Below are positions 22,325 through 23,701 of a stretch of 23,701 bases of DNA, in pieces (positions within the stretch are counted from its first letter, which is position 1; each line of letters opens with the position of its first letter). The position numbers and the translations under genes are program-made. The DNA comes from a virus. The notes beneath the pieces were generated by a model that was not told where the DNA came from, ran no database searches, and saw only the letters and a program-made list of their open reading frames with translations. The DNA is taken from the IMG/VR virus record IMGVR_UViG_3300008107_000966, positions 1 to 23,701 of that record. One strand, written 5' to 3'.

Positions 22325-22702
22325 TTATTGATACATCGGGTCTAGTAAATAAGCCGTTGGAATTACCGCCTTGTTATAGGCGAGCCACTTCTGAACCTGC
22401 TCCTCGGTAAGCCCAAGAGTTTCACCCTCATCATCTGCGCCACCTGTAATGATTACACTTCCGAGAATTGGATTACTTGCCTCGAAAGTTTCCTGATAGA
22501 TAGCCGAAGCCATTAGGTTTAACTCTCGGCGTTCTGCTATTCCATTTTCGTTACACCACATATCGGTATCCTCTGCCAACCGAACGCACTCAATCATCCC
22601 CTCAACTGCGTTCGATAGAGTTTTGTAAGAGTCACCAATAGTGAAAGTGACAACCTCTTTTGAGCCATTTGGCTTAATGATTACTGCCTTACCTTGTGTC
22701 AT
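22325..22702 (-). CDS. DUF3846-like protein (125 aa)
   Basis: The sequence follows the DUF3846 plan: an N-terminal strand (KAVIIKPNGSKEVVTF), a helix LSNAVEGMIECVRLAED, the MWCNENGIAERRELNLMASA segment (equivalent to the family's 'D-x-Y-x-N-E-x-G...N-x-x-A' motif), then GSVIITGGADDEGETLGLTE. The family is found in phages and mobile elements; function is not established. Single-gene unit: promoter at 22742-22770, leader with a CTAGCG/CGCTAG hairpin, CTAGGGAAAA ribosome site and a terminator 16 bp after the stop. Confidence 0.83.
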   Translation of the reverse strand: MTQGKAVIIKPNGSKEVVTFTIGDSYKTLSNAVEGMIECVRLAEDTDMWCNENGIAERRELNLMASAIYQETFEASNPILGSVIITGGADDEGETLGLTEEQVQKWLAYNKAVIPTAYLLDPMYQ

Positions 22703-22712
22703 TTTTCCCTAG

Positions 22713-22735
22713 TTTCTCTAGCGTGTTTCGCTAGT
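22713..22735. repeat. CTAGCG-TGTTT-CGCTAG inverted repeat in the DUF3846 leader
   Basis: Perfect 6-bp arms in the short leader between promoter and ribosome site. Possible operator or hairpin controlling translation. Confidence 0.6.
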
Positions 22736-22741
22736 GAGATA

Positions 22742-22770
22742 ATTCTATTCTAGTTTCCTGACATTTTCAA
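22742..22770 (-). promoter_or_regulatory. SigA-like promoter with GTCAGGAAACTA spacer box (gene at 22702)
   Basis: TTGAAA (22765-22770), spacer 17, TAGAAT (22742-22747). Confidence 0.8.
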
Positions 22771-22789
22771 CAACACGCAGAAAAAAAAT

Positions 22790-22809
22790 CCCCCACCTTT
22801 CGGTGAGGG
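22790..22809 (-). terminator. GAAA-loop terminator after the 29-aa gene
   Basis: Minus strand CCCTCACC-GAAA-GGTGGGGG then ATTTTTTTT. It has a U-G pair that forms only on the minus strand. Confidence 0.9.
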
Positions 22810-22816
22810 ACTTCTT

Positions 22817-22906
22817 TTATTTTTCTACTTCCTCAAGAAGTTCGGCGAGTATTTTTTCTAACTCTGGCGCAACTGCGTCGAGCTTTTCCTGTAACTCTTT
22901 TCCCAC
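22817..22906 (-). CDS. Very small acidic helical peptide (29 aa)
   Basis: Reads MGKELQEKLDAVAPELEKIL then AELLEEVEK, probably one amphipathic helix with Leu/Val at heptad positions (coiled-coil-like). It starts with GTG 8 bases after AAAGGAG. Although tiny, it has its own promoter (TTGAAA/TAAACT at 22936-22964), the usual CTCACTAGGGAAAGGAG leader and a strong terminator, so it is a complete transcription unit. Possible roles are an inhibitor peptide or partner binding; nothing in the sequence decides. Confidence 0.7.
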   Translation of the reverse strand: MGKELQEKLDAVAPELEKILAELLEEVEK

Positions 22907-22935
22907 TTGGATTATCTCCTTTCCCTAGTGAGACG

Positions 22936-22964
22936 AGTTTATTCTAGTTTCCTGACTTTTTCAA
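22936..22964 (-). promoter_or_regulatory. SigA-like promoter with GTCAGGAAACTA spacer box (29-aa gene)
   Basis: TTGAAA (22959-22964), spacer 17, TAAACT (22936-22941). It overlaps the end of the ORF to its right. Confidence 0.78.
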
Positions 22965-23070
22965 ATACTCGGTGCTAATTCAGCAAGTTCGTGTTTTTTT
23001 ATTTCTGTTTCTTTATACTCGATAGTCATAATGGAAGTGAGGGTAATTTTTATTTCATAACTCTTTCCAT
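22961..23070 (-). pseudogene. Short gene with a probable frame break, or a 22-aa peptide
   Basis: ATG 23070 follows an AGGAGAGGGGTAAAAA element with good spacing, but reads only MERVMK before TAA. The -1 frame is open and protein-like: YEIKITLTSIMTIEYKETEI then KKHELAELAPSI, ending in TGA at 22961. A shift after codon 4 would give a 36-residue protein. Without a shift, only the internal ATG at 23029 (22 aa, no ribosome site) could be used. Either a recent frameshift, a programmed one, or a base error. Confidence 0.4.
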
Positions 23071-23093
23071 TTTTTACCCCTCTCCTATTTATG
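23071..23093 (-). repeat. Copy of the GGGGTAAAAA element (half-site)
   Basis: GCATAAATAGGAGA then GGGGTAAAAA on the minus strand, ending at ATG 23070. Confidence 0.72.
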
Positions 23094-23102
23094 CTCTCCT
23101 TC

Positions 23103-23291
23103 CTAGTCTCCGTAATAACCATAATCCTCATCCGTTCCCCAACCTGCGCTCGCTAGCGTGTCTGCGTCCGCTTGTGCGTCCGTCATCTCCATTGGGTCTG
23201 TAATGGCGCAGTTATCGCACTCACCGATACAACACGCACACCCGCTCTCGTATTCGTGTTCGCAACACTCACGCAACTCCTCGCCGTTCAT
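23103..23291 (-). CDS. Cys-rich acidic mini-protein (62 aa)
   Basis: Eight cysteines lie within about 25 residues (ECCEHEYESGCACCIGECDN plus C), enough for two zinc ions or a small Fe-S/disulfide knot. The rest is Asp/Ala/Gly-rich with a Tyr/Gly tail (TDEDYGYYGD). The frame opens at 23324, but ATG 23291 overlaps the upstream stop as TAATG, so translation is coupled to the 50-aa gene. Not recognised. Confidence 0.72.
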   Translation of the reverse strand: MNGEELRECCEHEYESGCACCIGECDNCAITDPMEMTDAQADADTLASAGWGTDEDYGYYGD

Positions 23292-23443
23292 TAGATAAAT
23301 CTCCCGTCTTGGTGGTCGAACCAATAACTTTCGTTCCGGGTGCTTGCTGGTGCTTCACAATCGTGCCCATACTTCGCTTCTTGTAAATCCGTTTCATTAG
23401 ACAGGTCGAATACTCGCCCGCACTCTACGCAACTGGCTTTCAT
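23291..23443 (-). CDS. Small zinc-finger-like protein (50 aa)
   Basis: The sequence starts MKASCVECGRVFDLSNETDL and has a later YGHDCEAP, giving a C-x2-C...H-x2-C knuckle. This is the common 'CxxC...H..C' phage mini-finger. ATG is preceded by GGCTAGGGAAAGGGAAAAA. First gene of a two-gene unit, with promoter at 23477-23504. It stops in TAATG with the next Cys-rich gene. Confidence 0.75.
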   Translation of the reverse strand: MKASCVECGRVFDLSNETDLQEAKYGHDCEAPASTRNESYWFDHQDGRFI

Positions 23444-23476
23444 TTTTTCCCTTTCCCTAGCCGTTCGGTGGTATCT

Positions 23477-23504
23477 ATTCTATAACGCTTCCCTGCTCTT
23501 TCAC
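23477..23504 (-). promoter_or_regulatory. SigA-like promoter with GCAGGGAAGC spacer box (gene at 23443)
   Basis: GTGAAA (23499-23504), spacer 16, TAGAAT (23477-23482). An overlapping TTGTGA gives spacer 18. Confidence 0.7.
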
Positions 23505-23525
23505 AACACCTTGCCGTGCCGTTTC

Positions 23526-23575
23526 TTTTTTACCCCACTCCTATTTATCGCTATACATAGAAAGGGGGTAAAAAG
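23526..23575. repeat. Dyad of two GGGGTAAAAA elements
   Basis: TTTTTACCCC (inside 23526-23535) and GGGGTAAAAA (23565-23574) are perfect 10-bp arms. Between them CTATTTATCG and TATACATAG continue the symmetry imperfectly. This is the clearest two-sided copy in the window. Confidence 0.7.
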
Positions 23576-23579
23576 AAAA

Positions 23580-23599
23580 CCCCCCGCTTTCACGGGGGG
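23580..23599 (-). terminator. GAAA-loop terminator after the 28-aa ORF
   Basis: Minus strand CCCCCCGT-GAAA-GCGGGGGG then TTTTCTTTTT. It has a U-G pair that forms only on the minus strand. Confidence 0.88.
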
Positions 23600-23612
23600 C
23601 TCTCACTTCTGC

Positions 23613-23699
23613 TTATCCCTCTATGCCGAAGTCTTGGCAGACCGCCATAACTGCGTCATCTAAGTCTGTGATAAGCATTTCTATTTCGTTATCGGTCAT
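23613..23699 (-). CDS. Small acidic protein, possibly incomplete at the window edge (28 aa visible)
   Basis: Reads MTDNEIEMLITDLDDAVMAV then CQDFGIEG, an acidic helix. ATG is 2 bases from the right edge, so its ribosome site is not visible and the true start may lie outside the window. The following GAAA-loop terminator supports a real short gene. Confidence 0.55.
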   Translation of the reverse strand: MTDNEIEMLITDLDDAVMAVCQDFGIEG

Positions 23700-23701
23700 T
23701 C

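Noticed and set aside
1-23701. Integrase, transposase, CRISPR array or restriction genes
   Set aside because: None found. No direct-repeat array with unique spacers, and no recombinase motifs in any real frame.

Overview
This 23.7 kb window is a piece of a tailed double-stranded DNA phage genome (Caudovirales type). The evidence is a portal protein next to a very large polyvalent protein, a lysis cassette, and a long run of tiny early-type genes, many with zinc-binding cysteine pairs. Base composition is fairly AT-rich. Several small proteins (DUF1360-, DUF7694- and DUF3846-like) and leaderless or SigA-like starts resemble actinobacteriophages, so my best guess is a phage of a low-GC actinobacterium. 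That host call is inference. No integrase, tRNA, IS element or CRISPR array was seen, and no large terminase or major capsid gene lies in the window.

Left part (1-14550, all minus strand): one tightly packed late operon read right to left. It runs from an HTH protein through two small unknown proteins (GTG starts, 1-4 bp overlaps), a DUF1360 membrane protein, the portal, a cysteine-rich 213-aa protein and a 126-aa protein. It ends in one open reading frame of at least 3407 codons that runs off the left edge. I translated this frame by hand. It carries, in order, an unknown N-terminus, acidic and coiled-coil linkers, small beta-type GD modules, a DEDDh exonuclease, more beta modules, a UvrD-like SF1 helicase, an ArdC-type ssDNA-binding antirestriction domain, and a HELAH zinc metallopeptidase. 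This is a phage polyvalent protein, a class proposed to enter the host with the DNA.

Middle (14551-15159): an AT-rich, palindrome-rich divergent control region. To its right are two plus-strand genes, each with its own promoter and terminator (15160-15884). Facing them is a minus-strand lysis module (15942-16985): a membrane-anchored lysozyme/transglycosylase-like enzyme and a separate peptidoglycan-binding protein. Upstream of that is an operon (17299-18926) of seven small genes, ending in a 51-aa holin-like membrane protein and a strong terminator.

Right part (18993-23701): small, mostly minus-strand transcription units, many with their own promoter and GAAA-loop terminator. They encode a proteasome/HslV-like Ntn hydrolase, several Cys-rich mini-proteins, a DUF3846 protein and a 29-aa peptide. 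One 41-aa zinc-ribbon gene points the other way.

Three repeated signals tie the right half together. The first is a SigA-like promoter whose spacer carries a conserved CAGGGAAGT-type box. The second is a roughly 22-bp element of the form ATAWATAGNAGNGGGGTAAAAA, present singly or as dyads. The third is a uniform terminator with a C-GAAA-G loop. A promoter-driven, ORF-free chain of three hairpins (about 21120-21222) looks like a small structured RNA.
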